A stretch of DNA of 42,002 nucleotides from positions 1-42,002 of the forward strand of contig DFQY01000038.1 of the NCBI GenBank assembly GCA_002378005.1, in the 5' to 3' direction. Source of the DNA: Flavobacteriales bacterium UBA3477. Its GTDB lineage: Bacteria > Bacteroidota > Bacteroidia > Flavobacteriales > Schleiferiaceae. Positions 26,278 through 35,040 of the stretch are shown here, piece after piece. Each line of letters opens with the position of its first letter. Position 1 is the stretch's first letter. Both the position numbers and the translations under genes were made by a program. The notes beneath the pieces are model-generated. The model was not told the origin of the DNA and did no database searches. It saw only the letters and a program-made list of their open reading frames with translations.

Positions 26278-29004
26278 TTAAATGCTAAATACTCGTTCAA
26301 TAGTTTCTCTTTGACGGATGTGGGCCACCTTATGTGATCCACTGGCCGGAGCGGCACTTGGCGCTGGGCTCACCAACGTGAGTTGGATGTGCATCTGCCA
26401 CAACATATAGGTCCATGCCCCCATATTTGCCGGTTCCTCTTGTGCCCAAATGTGCTTTTCGGCATTCGGGTATTTCGCCACCTCCGTCTTGATGGCGAGG
26501 TCATCCAATGGGTACAACTGTTCGATGCGCACGAGGGCTACATGGTCTGCACCCTGTACTTCCCGTTCTTCCAACAGTTCGTAGTATAGTTTTCCAGAAC
26601 AGAACACCACTTTCGTGACCTTATCTGGTTGGACATCGTGATCAGGAATAATAGGCTGGAAAGTACCTGTGGCCAATTCTTCCACGCTGCTCACCACCTT
26701 CGGGTGACGCAACAGGCTCTTCGGCGTCATCACCACCAAAGGACGACGGAAATTTCGCTTTTGTTGACGGCGCAACATATGGAACAAGTTCGCCGGAGTG
26801 GTGACGTTTGCCACGGTCATGTTCTCTTGAGCACACAACTGAAGGAAACGTTCCAAGCGCGCCGAGCTGTGCTCAGCACCCTGACCTTCGTAGCCGTGAG
26901 GGAGCAACAAAACCAAGCCGTTCTGTAGCTTCCATTTATCTTCGGCTGCGGAAAGGAATTGGTCAATTATAATCTGCGCACCGTTGGCGAAATCTCCAAA
27001 CTGCGCTTCCCAAATGGTCAATGTGTCCGGCGCTGCCATAGCATAACCGTAGTCGAAGCCCATCACCGCGTACTCACTGAGCAACGAATTGTAGATCGCA
27101 AATCGACCTTCCTTACCAGGGTATTCGTTCAAGAGGCTCACCTCTTCCTCGCTATCCTCCACCTTCAAGATGGCGTGACGGTGCGAGAAGGTTCCACGCT
27201 CTACATCCTCACCTGAAATACGAATATTAAAGTCTTCAGCCAACAGCGACCCGTAGGCCAAAAGCTCCGCAGTACCCCAATCTAGCGCGTTGCGCTCGAA
27301 TACTTGGGCCGATCTGTCATTGATGAGACGTTCGGTCTTCTTCAAGAATTTCTTGCCCTCAGGTAGGGTCGTGATGAATTTTGCAATGTCCTTGAGCTTG
27401 TTGATGTCGAAGGTCGTATCCACGGCCTCGAGCATTTGGCCAGGTTTCGCACCCGGATATTTGTGCCACTCCTCCTGCATGAAAGGGGTGATCACGTTAC
27501 GCTCAATTTTCTTACTCTCGTCGAAGTCCGTTTCCAACATGGCTTTGAACTCCAACTGCATCTTCTTCACTACTTCCTGCGAGGCCACGCCCTCAGACAT
27601 CAATTTCTTCGCGTAAATCTCTCGTGGATTTGGATGCTTAGAAATGGCCTTGTACAAAAGCGGCTGGGTGAAACGTGGCTCATCGCCTTCGTTGTGACCG
27701 TACTTGCGGTAGCACAACAGGTCAATGAAAATATCGCGTTTAAATCGCTGGCGGTATTCCACTGCAAGGCGGATCGCGTGTACCAAAGCTTCGGGATCAT
27801 CACCGTTCACATGTAGTACCGGCGCCAAGACCACCTTCGCTACGTCCGTACAATAGGTCGACGAACGCGCATCGAGGTAGTTGGTGGTAAATCCAACCTG
27901 ATTGTTGATCACAATGTGCAAGGTTCCCCCGGTCTTGTATCCGTCCAAGGTCTCCATCTGCACCGTTTCGTACACAATACCCTGTGCTGCAATGGCCGCA
28001 TCACCATGGATGAGAATAGGCAATACCTTTTCACATTCCATCGCGTAGTCGTTGTTGATTTTCGCACGTGCAATACCCTCAACTACTGGGTCAACCGCCT
28101 CAAGGTGTGAAGGGTTTGGGGCCAAGTTCATCTTAACTTGTTTGCCGTCCGAAGTCGTATGGATGGTGGTGTGGCCCAAATGGTACTTCACATCACCATC
28201 GATCGTGATATCGTCAAAGGCCTTGCCTTCAAACTCAGAGAAAATCTGCTTGCGCGGCTTTCCGAACACGTTGGTCAATACGTTCAATCGACCGCGGTGT
28301 GCCATGCCGAGCACGAACTCTTCTACCCCGTTGCGCGCCGCGTGATTCACCGCTTCGTCCAAGGCCGGGATGAGGCTTTCTGCTCCTTCGATAGAGAAGC
28401 GCTTCTGTCCCACAAACTTGGTATTCAAGAACGCCTCGAAGCTGACCGCCTGATTCAGCTTGTGCAAAATCTGTTGCTTTTCCTTCGTGTTGAGGTTCGG
28501 CTGGTTGTCGTTTCTATGGATCCAATGCTTGATCCAAGTACGGCGTTCCGGATCGCGGATGTAGTTGTACTCCACCCCGATGCTCTGGCAGTAAATCTTC
28601 TCGAGGTGAGAAATGATTTTGCGAAGGGTCGCCGGGCCGTCCAATCCTAGTTCGGTGGCAGCATTGAATTCAGCATCTAAATCCTCCGAGCTGAGCCCGA
28701 AGTTTTCGATGGCCAACGAAGGCTCGTAAGTCCGGCGCATGCGCACCGGATTCGTCTTGGTGAATAAGTGACCACGCGAGCGGTACCCTTGGATCAAATT
28801 TAAGACATGAAATTCCTTGATGACTTCCTCAGGAACACCAGCACCTTCGAGATCGTCCTCAGTGTAGATTTCTTTCGCAAAGTCAAAACCTTGGAAGAAC
28901 GCTCTCCAACTGGGCTCTATCTCGTCCGGAGTCTTGAGGTAACGCTCGTATTGCTCGTCAATAAACTCGGCGTGTACGCTACCTAAAAATGAGAATCTAT
29001 CCAT
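26278..29004 (-). CDS. odhA: 2-oxoglutarate dehydrogenase E1 component
   Basis: The thiamine-diphosphate-dependent decarboxylase of the 2-oxoglutarate dehydrogenase complex. The 908-residue length and start (MDRFSFLGSVHAEFIDEQYERYL) are typical, including the short N-terminal E2-binding segment. GMAHRGRLNVL, GHTTIHTTSDG (family usually GDVKYHLG before it), HGDAAIAAQGIVYE with the ThDP motif, and YRKYGHNEGDEP are the conserved blocks. The transketolase pyrimidine-binding and C-terminal domains follow (LLPHGYEGQGAEHSSARLER). A promoter at 29028-29056 and a terminator after odhB mark odhA-odhB as a two-gene operon. Confidence 0.97.
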   Translation of the reverse strand: MDRFSFLGSVHAEFIDEQYERYLKTPDEIEPSWRAFFQGFDFAKEIYTEDDLEGAGVPEEVIKEFHVLNLIQGYRSRGHLFTKTNPVRMRRTYEPSLAIENFGLSSEDLDAEFNAATELGLDGPATLRKIISHLEKIYCQSIGVEYNYIRDPERRTWIKHWIHRNDNQPNLNTKEKQQILHKLNQAVSFEAFLNTKFVGQKRFSIEGAESLIPALDEAVNHAARNGVEEFVLGMAHRGRLNVLTNVFGKPRKQIFSEFEGKAFDDITIDGDVKYHLGHTTIHTTSDGKQVKMNLAPNPSHLEAVDPVVEGIARAKINNDYAMECEKVLPILIHGDAAIAAQGIVYETVQMETLDGYKTGGTLHIVINNQVGFTTNYLDARSSTYCTDVAKVVLAPVLHVNGDDPEALVHAIRLAVEYRQRFKRDIFIDLLCYRKYGHNEGDEPRFTQPLLYKAISKHPNPREIYAKKLMSEGVASQEVVKKMQLEFKAMLETDFDESKKIERNVITPFMQEEWHKYPGAKPGQMLEAVDTTFDINKLKDIAKFITTLPEGKKFLKKTERLINDRSAQVFERNALDWGTAELLAYGSLLAEDFNIRISGEDVERGTFSHRHAILKVEDSEEEVSLLNEYPGKEGRFAIYNSLLSEYAVMGFDYGYAMAAPDTLTIWEAQFGDFANGAQIIIDQFLSAAEDKWKLQNGLVLLLPHGYEGQGAEHSSARLERFLQLCAQENMTVANVTTPANLFHMLRRQQKRNFRRPLVVMTPKSLLRHPKVVSSVEELATGTFQPIIPDHDVQPDKVTKVVFCSGKLYYELLEEREVQGADHVALVRIEQLYPLDDLAIKTEVAKYPNAEKHIWAQEEPANMGAWTYMLWQMHIQLTLVSPAPSAAPASGSHKVAHIRQRETIERVFSI

Positions 29005-29027
29005 GTAGAATCATTGGAATTGTACCT

Positions 29028-29056
29028 CAAAAGTACAACAGAAAATGTGGCTGCAA
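29028..29056 (-). promoter_or_regulatory. Promoter of odhAB
   Basis: On the minus strand, TTG (29054-29056) lies 18 nt before TACTTTTG (29028-29035), an exact TAnnTTTG. The leader would be about 15-20 nt to the ATG at 29004. Confidence 0.6.
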
Positions 29057-29097
29057 GCGGCTTTTGGTCAAATGCTTTCAACCTTATTATTGGGTCC

Positions 29098-29122
29098 AAA
29101 AAAAAGCCCCTACACTAGGGGC
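29098..29122 (-). terminator. Terminator of the DUF2795 gene
   Basis: A 7-bp stem (GCCCCTA/TAGGGGC, 29106-29122) with a 3-nt loop is followed on the minus strand by eight T (29098-29105), immediately after the stop of the 74-residue gene. Good Rho-independent form. Confidence 0.85.
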
Positions 29123-29127
29123 CTTAC

Positions 29128-29352
29128 TTAATATTCTTCTTCGTTCCAGAGAAAGTCTTCCTCGGACGGATAATCCGGCCAAATTTCCTCGATGCTTTCG
29201 TAGATTTCTTCTTCCTCTTCTTCGATGGCTTGAAGGTTTTCTACTACTTCCAGCGGGGCTCCGGTACGAATGGCATAATCGATGAGCTCATCGCGTGTGG
29301 CTGGCCACGGTGCGTCACTCAAGTACACTGCTAATTCTAATGTCCAGTACAT
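29128..29352 (-). CDS. Small acidic DUF2795-type protein
   Basis: A 74-residue cytoplasmic protein. The N-terminal half (SDAPWPATRDELIDYAIRTG then APLEVVENLQAI) matches the DUF2795 pattern of proline/threonine-led helices. The C-terminal half is strongly acidic, with EEEEEE and many aromatic residues (WPDYPSEEDFLWNEEEY). It stands alone between its own consensus promoter (29391-29420) and terminator (29098-29122). That fits a conserved monocistronic gene, but the function is unknown to me. Confidence 0.78.
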   Translation of the reverse strand: MYWTLELAVYLSDAPWPATRDELIDYAIRTGAPLEVVENLQAIEEEEEEIYESIEEIWPDYPSEEDFLWNEEEY

Positions 29353-29390
29353 ATGTATATTTCGTAGTGTTGTTCACTATTCTAAGTGTG

Positions 29391-29420
29391 CAAAAGTAGT
29401 TTTTTACTTCACTTATGCAA
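29391..29420 (-). promoter_or_regulatory. Promoter of the DUF2795 gene
   Basis: On the minus strand, TTG (29418-29420), a 19-nt spacer and TACTTTTG (29391-29398) match the Bacteroidetes consensus. Transcription would start near 29384, about 30 nt before the ATG. Confidence 0.7.
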
Positions 29421-29444
29421 CACCTTTTTAAAAAATGTAAGTGC

Positions 29445-29984
29445 TTAATACTTAGGCGTCCAGATTCTGTCCTCTGCCCCTGCAGAAAAATCCATCCAAC
29501 GGGCCATAACGAAGAGGTAATCCGACAATCGGTTCAAAAAGGCCGGTATATGGCCATTGACCTCGGCTGTTTCGGATAACGCGACCACTACGCGTTCTGC
29601 GCGACGACAGACCGTTCGCGCCACGTGGCATTGCGCGCTTGAGGCACATCCACCAGGCAAGACAAAGTTTTTCAGCTCTGGGAGCTGCTCGTTCCAGCTG
29701 TCTATCTGCTGTTCTAATCTACCCACCAATTCCTCGTCCCATTTTGGCATTGGAAATTCCGCTTGGCCTTCCAATGCAAGGTGCGAACCCATTGCAAATA
29801 ATTGGCTTTGAATGGCTTCTGACAGCGGGAAATGAGCATTGGCCTGCGCCACTAATACGCCCAAATGACTGTTCAGCTCGTCCAATGTGCCATAGGCTTC
29901 CAAACGCAATTCCGCTTTCGATACGCGGATTCCGTTTAACAAAGAGGTCTGGCCTCCATCGCCTGTTTTGGTATATATTTTCAC
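29445..29984 (-). CDS. Cob(I)alamin adenosyltransferase, PduO type
   Basis: Adds the adenosyl group from ATP to cob(I)alamin to make coenzyme B12. At 179 residues it is the normal PduO-N size. The ATP-binding start KIYTKTGDGG, then YGTLDELNSHLG, FVLPGG, ARTVCRRAER and LNRLSDYLFVMAR are all family blocks and include the residues that hold ATP and the corrin. No other B12 gene lies here, so it may serve salvaged cobalamin. It ends the minus-strand run that begins with the PurF-like gene, 3 nt downstream of that gene's stop. Confidence 0.94.
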   Translation of the reverse strand: MKIYTKTGDGGQTSLLNGIRVSKAELRLEAYGTLDELNSHLGVLVAQANAHFPLSEAIQSQLFAMGSHLALEGQAEFPMPKWDEELVGRLEQQIDSWNEQLPELKNFVLPGGCASSAQCHVARTVCRRAERVVVALSETAEVNGHIPAFLNRLSDYLFVMARWMDFSAGAEDRIWTPKY

Positions 29985-29987
29985 TAC

Positions 29988-31883
29988 TTAGTATGCTCGT
30001 TCTGTACGTCCTTCAACATAATAAATGAAGGAACGGTTCACGACGCGGTTTCCACCTGGGGTCGGATAGTTTCCACTGAAGTACCAATCCCCAGGGTTTG
30101 ATGGACAGCTTTCGTGCAAGTCCTCAATGTCTTGATAGATGATGCTCACCTTCGCCTTCACGCCTTCTGGAGTCAAGATTTCAGCAATCTTATCGCTGAT
30201 TTCTTGTGCCGTAAATGGCTCGTAAATTTCTTTCACGAAGTTCTGTACCTCCGTATCTGCCATCTGCTCTTGGGCCTTACACTTCTGATACACCTCCTGA
30301 ATCAAACCTTCTTGACCACGGTCATTCAACAGCTCCACTGCCGCGCGGAAGGCCACGAAATCACCCATGCGTGCCATATCAATGCCGTAACAATCTGGGT
30401 AGCGAATCTGAGGTGCCGAAGAGGCTATGACAATGTGCTTAGGACCGAGGCGGTCGAAAATTTTCAAGATGCTTTGACGCAAAGTGGTTCCCCGAACGAT
30501 GCTATCATCGATCACCACCAAATGATCATTGCTGGTCACCGTACCATGGGTAATGTCGTACACGTGGCTCACTAAATCATCGCGAGAGCTGTCTTCAGTA
30601 ATAAAAGTGCGCAGTTTCACATCTTTCCAAGCCACTTTTTCCACGCGAGGACGGGAGTTCAAGATTTCCTGAAGCGCTTCCGGCGTTGGGTTGGTGAGAC
30701 CTTGAATTTTATCAAACTTTAGTGCATTGAAGTGATCCTCCATTCCCTTGACCATACCGTAGAAGCTGACCTCAGCGGTATTCGGAATGAAGCTCAAGAC
30801 CGTATTTTCTACATCGCCTTCCACCTTATCAAGGATTTTAGAGATGAGTCTACGACCCAATTCTATGCGCTCGTTATAAATGTCTTTATCGTTACCGCGA
30901 GAGAAGTAAATACGTTCGAAAGAACAGGCATTGTATGCCAAAGGCTCCTTGATCTGCTCGATGCTCACATCCCCGGCCTTTTTAACCACAATCGCAGCAC
31001 CTGGAGGCAACTCCTGTACGGCATCGGTCGGTAAATTCATAGCAGTTTGGATCACCGGTCGCTCCGAAGCCACCACGAGGATCTCGTCATCATAGTAATA
31101 GAAGGTTGGGCGAATTCCAGCGGGATCGCGCAACACGAAGGCATCGCCGTGACCCATCATTCCGGCCATGGCATATCCACCGTCCCATTTTTTTGAGGCA
31201 CGACGCAAAATATCCGCCACATCTAGACGCTTTGAAATCTCCTCGGTCGCTTCTTTTTTAGTGTAGCCCTCGTCTTTTAGCTGGTAATACAAATCATCGT
31301 TGGCCTCGTCCAAAAAGTGGCCTATCTTCTCCATAATCGTAATGGTATCCGCCTTTTCCTTAGGATGTTGGCCCAATTCCACTAACTCATTAAACAGCTC
31401 ATCAACGTTGGTCATGTTGAAGTTACCCGCCACAATCAAGTTACGCGTTGGCCAGTTGTTCTGACGCAAGAAGGGGTGACAAGCTTCGATGGTATTCCCG
31501 CCGTAGGTACCGTAGCGAAGGTGACCTAGGTACACCTCACCGGTAAAAGGCAAGTTTTGCTTCAACCAAGGCACATCCTTGAGTTTCTCGAAATCCGAAC
31601 CCACGCCTTCCGCGATGCGCTTTTGCACTTTGCCGAAGATGTCGCCGATACTGTTGGTGTCTACACTGCGGTAGCGAGAAATGTAACGCGTACCGGGTTC
31701 TGTGTTGAGTTTGATGTTTGCGAGCCCCGCTCCGTCTTGTCCGCGGTTGCGCTGCTTCTCCATGAGGAGGTACATCTTATTCAGGCCGTAAAATGCCGTT
31801 CCGTATTTCTCTACGTAATATTCAAGAGGCTTTCTAAGACGCACAAATGCGATACCACATTCGTGTTTGATCGGATCACTCAT
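29988..31883 (-). CDS. Long PurF-like amidophosphoribosyltransferase paralogue
   Basis: A 631-residue protein with an N-terminal class II glutaminase domain and a type I phosphoribosyltransferase domain. Canonical PurF is about 470-500 residues, so this is a longer branch. Cys9 in HECGIAF would become the nucleophile after loss of an eight-residue propeptide, and KQRNRGQDGAGLA and GHLRYGTYGG are recognisable. The oxyanion block normally NGNLTN reads GNFNMTN, replacing the usual Asn-Gly. The PRPP loop VVIDDSIVRGTTLRQSI is intact, as is YGIDMARMGDFVAF. The extra about 130 residues include an insertion after the glutaminase core and a C-terminal extension (PGDWYFSGNYPTPGGNR). Activity is therefore uncertain. 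Confidence 0.85.
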   Translation of the reverse strand: MSDPIKHECGIAFVRLRKPLEYYVEKYGTAFYGLNKMYLLMEKQRNRGQDGAGLANIKLNTEPGTRYISRYRSVDTNSIGDIFGKVQKRIAEGVGSDFEKLKDVPWLKQNLPFTGEVYLGHLRYGTYGGNTIEACHPFLRQNNWPTRNLIVAGNFNMTNVDELFNELVELGQHPKEKADTITIMEKIGHFLDEANDDLYYQLKDEGYTKKEATEEISKRLDVADILRRASKKWDGGYAMAGMMGHGDAFVLRDPAGIRPTFYYYDDEILVVASERPVIQTAMNLPTDAVQELPPGAAIVVKKAGDVSIEQIKEPLAYNACSFERIYFSRGNDKDIYNERIELGRRLISKILDKVEGDVENTVLSFIPNTAEVSFYGMVKGMEDHFNALKFDKIQGLTNPTPEALQEILNSRPRVEKVAWKDVKLRTFITEDSSRDDLVSHVYDITHGTVTSNDHLVVIDDSIVRGTTLRQSILKIFDRLGPKHIVIASSAPQIRYPDCYGIDMARMGDFVAFRAAVELLNDRGQEGLIQEVYQKCKAQEQMADTEVQNFVKEIYEPFTAQEISDKIAEILTPEGVKAKVSIIYQDIEDLHESCPSNPGDWYFSGNYPTPGGNRVVNRSFIYYVEGRTERAY

Positions 31884-31902
31884 AGAGGGAGATTGTGAAG
31901 GT

Positions 31903-31910
31903 CAAAATTA
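31903..31910 (-). promoter_or_regulatory. Probable -7 element of the PurF-like gene promoter
   Basis: TAATTTTG on the minus strand matches TAnnTTTG, 19 nt before the ATG at 31883. The nearest TTG upstream is 15 nt away, shorter than usual. Confidence 0.45.
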
Positions 31911-31945
31911 TTGAAAATACCATGACAATCCCACGCTTTTTTGGC

Positions 31946-32974
31946 TTAGATGAATTGGCCTAAATCCATATTGAGCCACTCCAGCGCTGCACCGTGCAAT
32001 AACTTGCCTTTGCGCTCATGACTCCACGGCATTCCATTGATCAATTTTCCAGGCTCCAACTCACCGAGCGGGAAAGGATAATCCGTCCCGAGGGCCACGC
32101 GATTCTCGCCTACCAAACCGACAATGTACTCGAGCATTTTCGAGTCGTGGACGAGGGAATCAAGCCAGAATTTACCCAGGTAATCGCGGGGCGCGACGTT
32201 ATTGTCCACCGCACAAAGGTCTGGGCGGACCTCAAATCCGTGCTGAACTCGGCCCAGTGTTGCGGGGAAGGAGCCGCCGCCGTGGGCGAAAGCCACTCGC
32301 AGCTTTGGCAACCGTTCAAAAACGCCGCCAAAAATCATGGAGCATATTGCCAGGGAGCTTTCCGCAGGCATACCTACCAGCCATGGCAACCAATATTTGG
32401 GCATTTTTTCCTTGCTCATCATGTCCCACGGGTGGACGAAGATGGCCATATCTAGGTCTTGACAAGCCTCGAAAATTGGGAAAAGTTCAGGAGCGTCGAG
32501 GTTCCAATCGTTGATGTGCGTGCCGATCTCAATGCCTTTGAGGCCCAAATCTTTGCAACGGCGCAACTCTTGAATGGCCAGATCAGGCGCCTGCATGGGC
32601 AAGGTGCCTAGGCCGACAAAACGGTCGGGATAGCGGTGGCAGATGTCGGCGATATGGTCGTTGAGGAATTGGCTGACCTCGAGGGTGTGTTCGGGCTTGG
32701 CCCAGTAGCTGAACATGACGGGAACGGTTGACAATACTTGGACGTCAACGTGTTGGTGGCCACATTCTTTGATGCGGGCCTCCGGCGACCAGCAATTATC
32801 TTCTATCTCACGGAAGAATTCACCGTCCTTTAACATGCGTGCACGACAAGAGACGTGGTGATCGAGGTGTATGAAACCACCATAGCCAAAGCGCTCGCTA
32901 AAGTTCGGGATGTGCTCGGGCAAGATGTGCGTATGGATATCTACCGTGAAGTTTCTCGAGGTAATCTCACACAT
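31946..32974 (-). CDS. nbaD: 2-amino-3-carboxymuconate-6-semialdehyde decarboxylase (ACMSD)
   Basis: Decarboxylates ACMS, the unstable product of the preceding dioxygenase, to 2-aminomuconate semialdehyde, steering tryptophan carbon to catabolism rather than to quinolinate/NAD. The 342-residue amidohydrolase has the full metal set: His14 and His16 (VDIHTH), His181 (FVHPWD), His231 (FAHGGGSFP) and Asp298 (LGTDYPF). These match the known ACMSD ligand series. It follows the dioxygenase gene with one base between stop and start, so the unstable intermediate's maker and user are co-translated. Confidence 0.95.
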   Translation of the reverse strand: MCEITSRNFTVDIHTHILPEHIPNFSERFGYGGFIHLDHHVSCRARMLKDGEFFREIEDNCWSPEARIKECGHQHVDVQVLSTVPVMFSYWAKPEHTLEVSQFLNDHIADICHRYPDRFVGLGTLPMQAPDLAIQELRRCKDLGLKGIEIGTHINDWNLDAPELFPIFEACQDLDMAIFVHPWDMMSKEKMPKYWLPWLVGMPAESSLAICSMIFGGVFERLPKLRVAFAHGGGSFPATLGRVQHGFEVRPDLCAVDNNVAPRDYLGKFWLDSLVHDSKMLEYIVGLVGENRVALGTDYPFPLGELEPGKLINGMPWSHERKGKLLHGAALEWLNMDLGQFI

Positions 32975-32975
32975 A

Positions 32976-33506
32976 TTATACGAATCTAGGGTCGGTCTCC
33001 ATCACATGTCCACATTCGGAACAGGTGCGGTGTTCTTCAGATCCGTAATATTCTTTGAAGCGAGGCAAGAAATCTGTTTCGATGTTTTTAAGCTCAAAGT
33101 AGGTTTCGTGCAGCTTGTTGTTACAATTGTCGCAGTACCACAACAATCCGTCGGTGAAGCCACGCCCCTCGCGGATACGCTCGACAACGAGGCCGATACT
33201 ACCCTCGTGACGAACGGGGCTATGCGGGGTATTGGCGGGAACGGTCATCATATCGCCAGGGCCCAAATGGAGTTCATGGGCCTCGCCGTCTACTTGGACT
33301 TTGACGGTGATGTTCCCTTCGAGCTGGTAGAAGAACTCCTCCGTTTCGTTGTAATGGTAATCTTTTCGGGCATTTGGGCCGGCCACGACCATCACGATGT
33401 AGTCGTCGCTCTCTGGCGTCAAATTTTTGTTGGCCACTGGTGGTTTGAGCAGGTCTCTATTCTCTGCCAACCACTTTTGAAAATTGAAAGGCTTTGGTAC
33501 CGACAT
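32976..33506 (-). CDS. nbaC: 3-hydroxyanthranilate 3,4-dioxygenase
   Basis: Opens the ring of 3-hydroxyanthranilate to give ACMS. The 176-residue cupin has iron ligands at His51, Glu57 and His95, the same numbering as the well-studied bacterial enzyme. Bacterial-type rubredoxin-like cysteines Cys125, Cys128, Cys162 and Cys165 near the C-terminus hold a second iron. Start at 33506 (MSVPKPFNFQKW). It is the first gene of the minus half of the kynurenine cluster, diverging from the aldehyde dehydrogenase gene across 91 nt in which I see no consensus promoter. Confidence 0.96.
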   Translation of the reverse strand: MSVPKPFNFQKWLAENRDLLKPPVANKNLTPESDDYIVMVVAGPNARKDYHYNETEEFFYQLEGNITVKVQVDGEAHELHLGPGDMMTVPANTPHSPVRHEGSIGLVVERIREGRGFTDGLLWYCDNCNNKLHETYFELKNIETDFLPRFKEYYGSEEHRTCSECGHVMETDPRFV

Positions 33507-33597
33507 GGCTGTTTGCTTTGAGGTGTGAATTTAAGAAAATTGGACTCGAAATCATCGCCTCTTCCTGCCTTATATTCGTAGGGAGAGAACAGAAGCT

Positions 33598-35037
33598 ATG
33601 AAAATCCAGAATTATATCGGCGGCCAATTCCTTGAACCCGCTAGTGGCCAAACCCTTACCAACACCAACCCAGCCACGGGCGAAGCCTATGGTACCATCC
33701 CTCGATCGGACGCGAAAGACGTGGAGTTGGCGGTGGAGGCGGCTCGGGAGGCATTCCCGGGGTGGAGCGGTTTATCAGCCGCCGAACGAAGCCGTTGGAT
33801 GTTGAAAGTGGCCGATGAGATTGAAGCCAGGTTGGATGAGCTGGCCATGGCTGAGAGTGTGGATAACGGAAAGCCATTGAAATTGGCCCAAACTGTAGAC
33901 ATTCCTCGGGCTCGAGATAATTTCAAATTTTACGCGACCGCCATTTTGCACGATGCTTACGAAACGCACGACATGGGAGCGAACGGATTCAACTATACGT
34001 TGCGTCAACCTATTGGGGTGGCGGGCTGTATTTCTCCATGGAATTTGCCGTTGTACTTGTTTACTTGGAAGATTGCCCCGGCTTTGGCGGCGGGCAATAC
34101 CGTGGTGGCCAAGCCTTCAGAGGTGACCCCGGCGACGGCGTATTTATTGTGTAAGATCTTGGACGATGTAGGTTTTCCCAAGGGAGTGTTGAACATTGTA
34201 CACGGATTGGGTGCCGAAGTGGGTGCCGCCATTGTAGAGCATCCAAAGACGCCGGTCATTTCATTTACCGGAGGGACAGCAACAGGAAAGGCCATCTCGG
34301 CGGTAGCAGCACCGATGTTTAAGAAGCTCAGTTTGGAACTTGGCGGGAAGAATGCCAACCTGGTATTTGCGGATTGTGAATTTGAGGAGGCTGTAAATAC
34401 TAGTGTGCGTGCGGCCTTTGCCAATCAAGGACAGATTTGTTTATGCGGTTCGCGTATTTATGTGCAGCGACCTATATATGAGAAATTCAAAGCAGCCTTT
34501 GTGGAGCGCGTGAAGGGATTGACCGTTGGCGATCCGCTAGAGGCGGGGACGAGAACGGGAGCTGTGGTCAGCAAGGACCATTTCGAAAAGGTGCTTTCGT
34601 ATATCAATGTGGCGCTGGATGAAGGCGGGACGTTGTTGACGGGGGGTAATCCAGTGAAATTAGAAGGACGCTGTGAGAATGGGTTCTTTATTGAGCCGAC
34701 GGTGTTTGAGGATTTGCCTGCGAGCTGCCGCACCAATCAGGAAGAGATTTTTGGCCCTGTGGTGACCTTGACCCCTTTTGATACGGAGGAGGAAGCCTTG
34801 ACGATGGCGAATGGTACTGCCTATGGATTGGCCGCGACGGTGTGGACGACTAATCTTCAGGTAGCGCACCGCGTGGCCTCAAAACTACACGCCGGAATTA
34901 TTTGGGTGAACTGTTGGTTACTCCGCGATCTACGTACGCCTTTTGGCGGGGTGAAGCAAAGCGGCGTGGGCCGTGAAGGCGGCTTCGAGGCATTGCGATT
35001 CTTCACGGAACCTAAGAACGTTTGTATAAAACTCTAA
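33598..35037 (+). CDS. Aldehyde dehydrogenase, likely 2-aminomuconic semialdehyde dehydrogenase
   Basis: A 479-residue NAD(P)-dependent aldehyde dehydrogenase. Catalytic Cys281 (NQGQICLCG) and Glu247 (LELGGKNA) are spaced as in the superfamily, and SFTGGTATGKAI carries the cofactor-binding loop. C-terminal TPFGGVKQSGVGREGG is typical. The family alone does not fix the substrate. Position opposite 3-hydroxyanthranilate dioxygenase and ACMSD, and 3 nt before a 4-oxalocrotonate decarboxylase-like gene, makes oxidation of 2-aminomuconate semialdehyde to 2-aminomuconate the best reading. Confidence 0.88.
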   Translation: MKIQNYIGGQFLEPASGQTLTNTNPATGEAYGTIPRSDAKDVELAVEAAREAFPGWSGLSAAERSRWMLKVADEIEARLDELAMAESVDNGKPLKLAQTVDIPRARDNFKFYATAILHDAYETHDMGANGFNYTLRQPIGVAGCISPWNLPLYLFTWKIAPALAAGNTVVAKPSEVTPATAYLLCKILDDVGFPKGVLNIVHGLGAEVGAAIVEHPKTPVISFTGGTATGKAISAVAAPMFKKLSLELGGKNANLVFADCEFEEAVNTSVRAAFANQGQICLCGSRIYVQRPIYEKFKAAFVERVKGLTVGDPLEAGTRTGAVVSKDHFEKVLSYINVALDEGGTLLTGGNPVKLEGRCENGFFIEPTVFEDLPASCRTNQEEIFGPVVTLTPFDTEEEALTMANGTAYGLAATVWTTNLQVAHRVASKLHAGIIWVNCWLLRDLRTPFGGVKQSGVGREGGFEALRFFTEPKNVCIKL

Positions 35038-35040
35038 CCT

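Noticed and set aside
28138..28650. 170-codon plus-strand frame within odhA
   Set aside because: Antisense shadow of a highly conserved gene.
32910..33521. 203-codon plus-strand frame over the dioxygenase gene
   Set aside because: The minus strand carries a dioxygenase with all metal ligands at known positions; this is its shadow.
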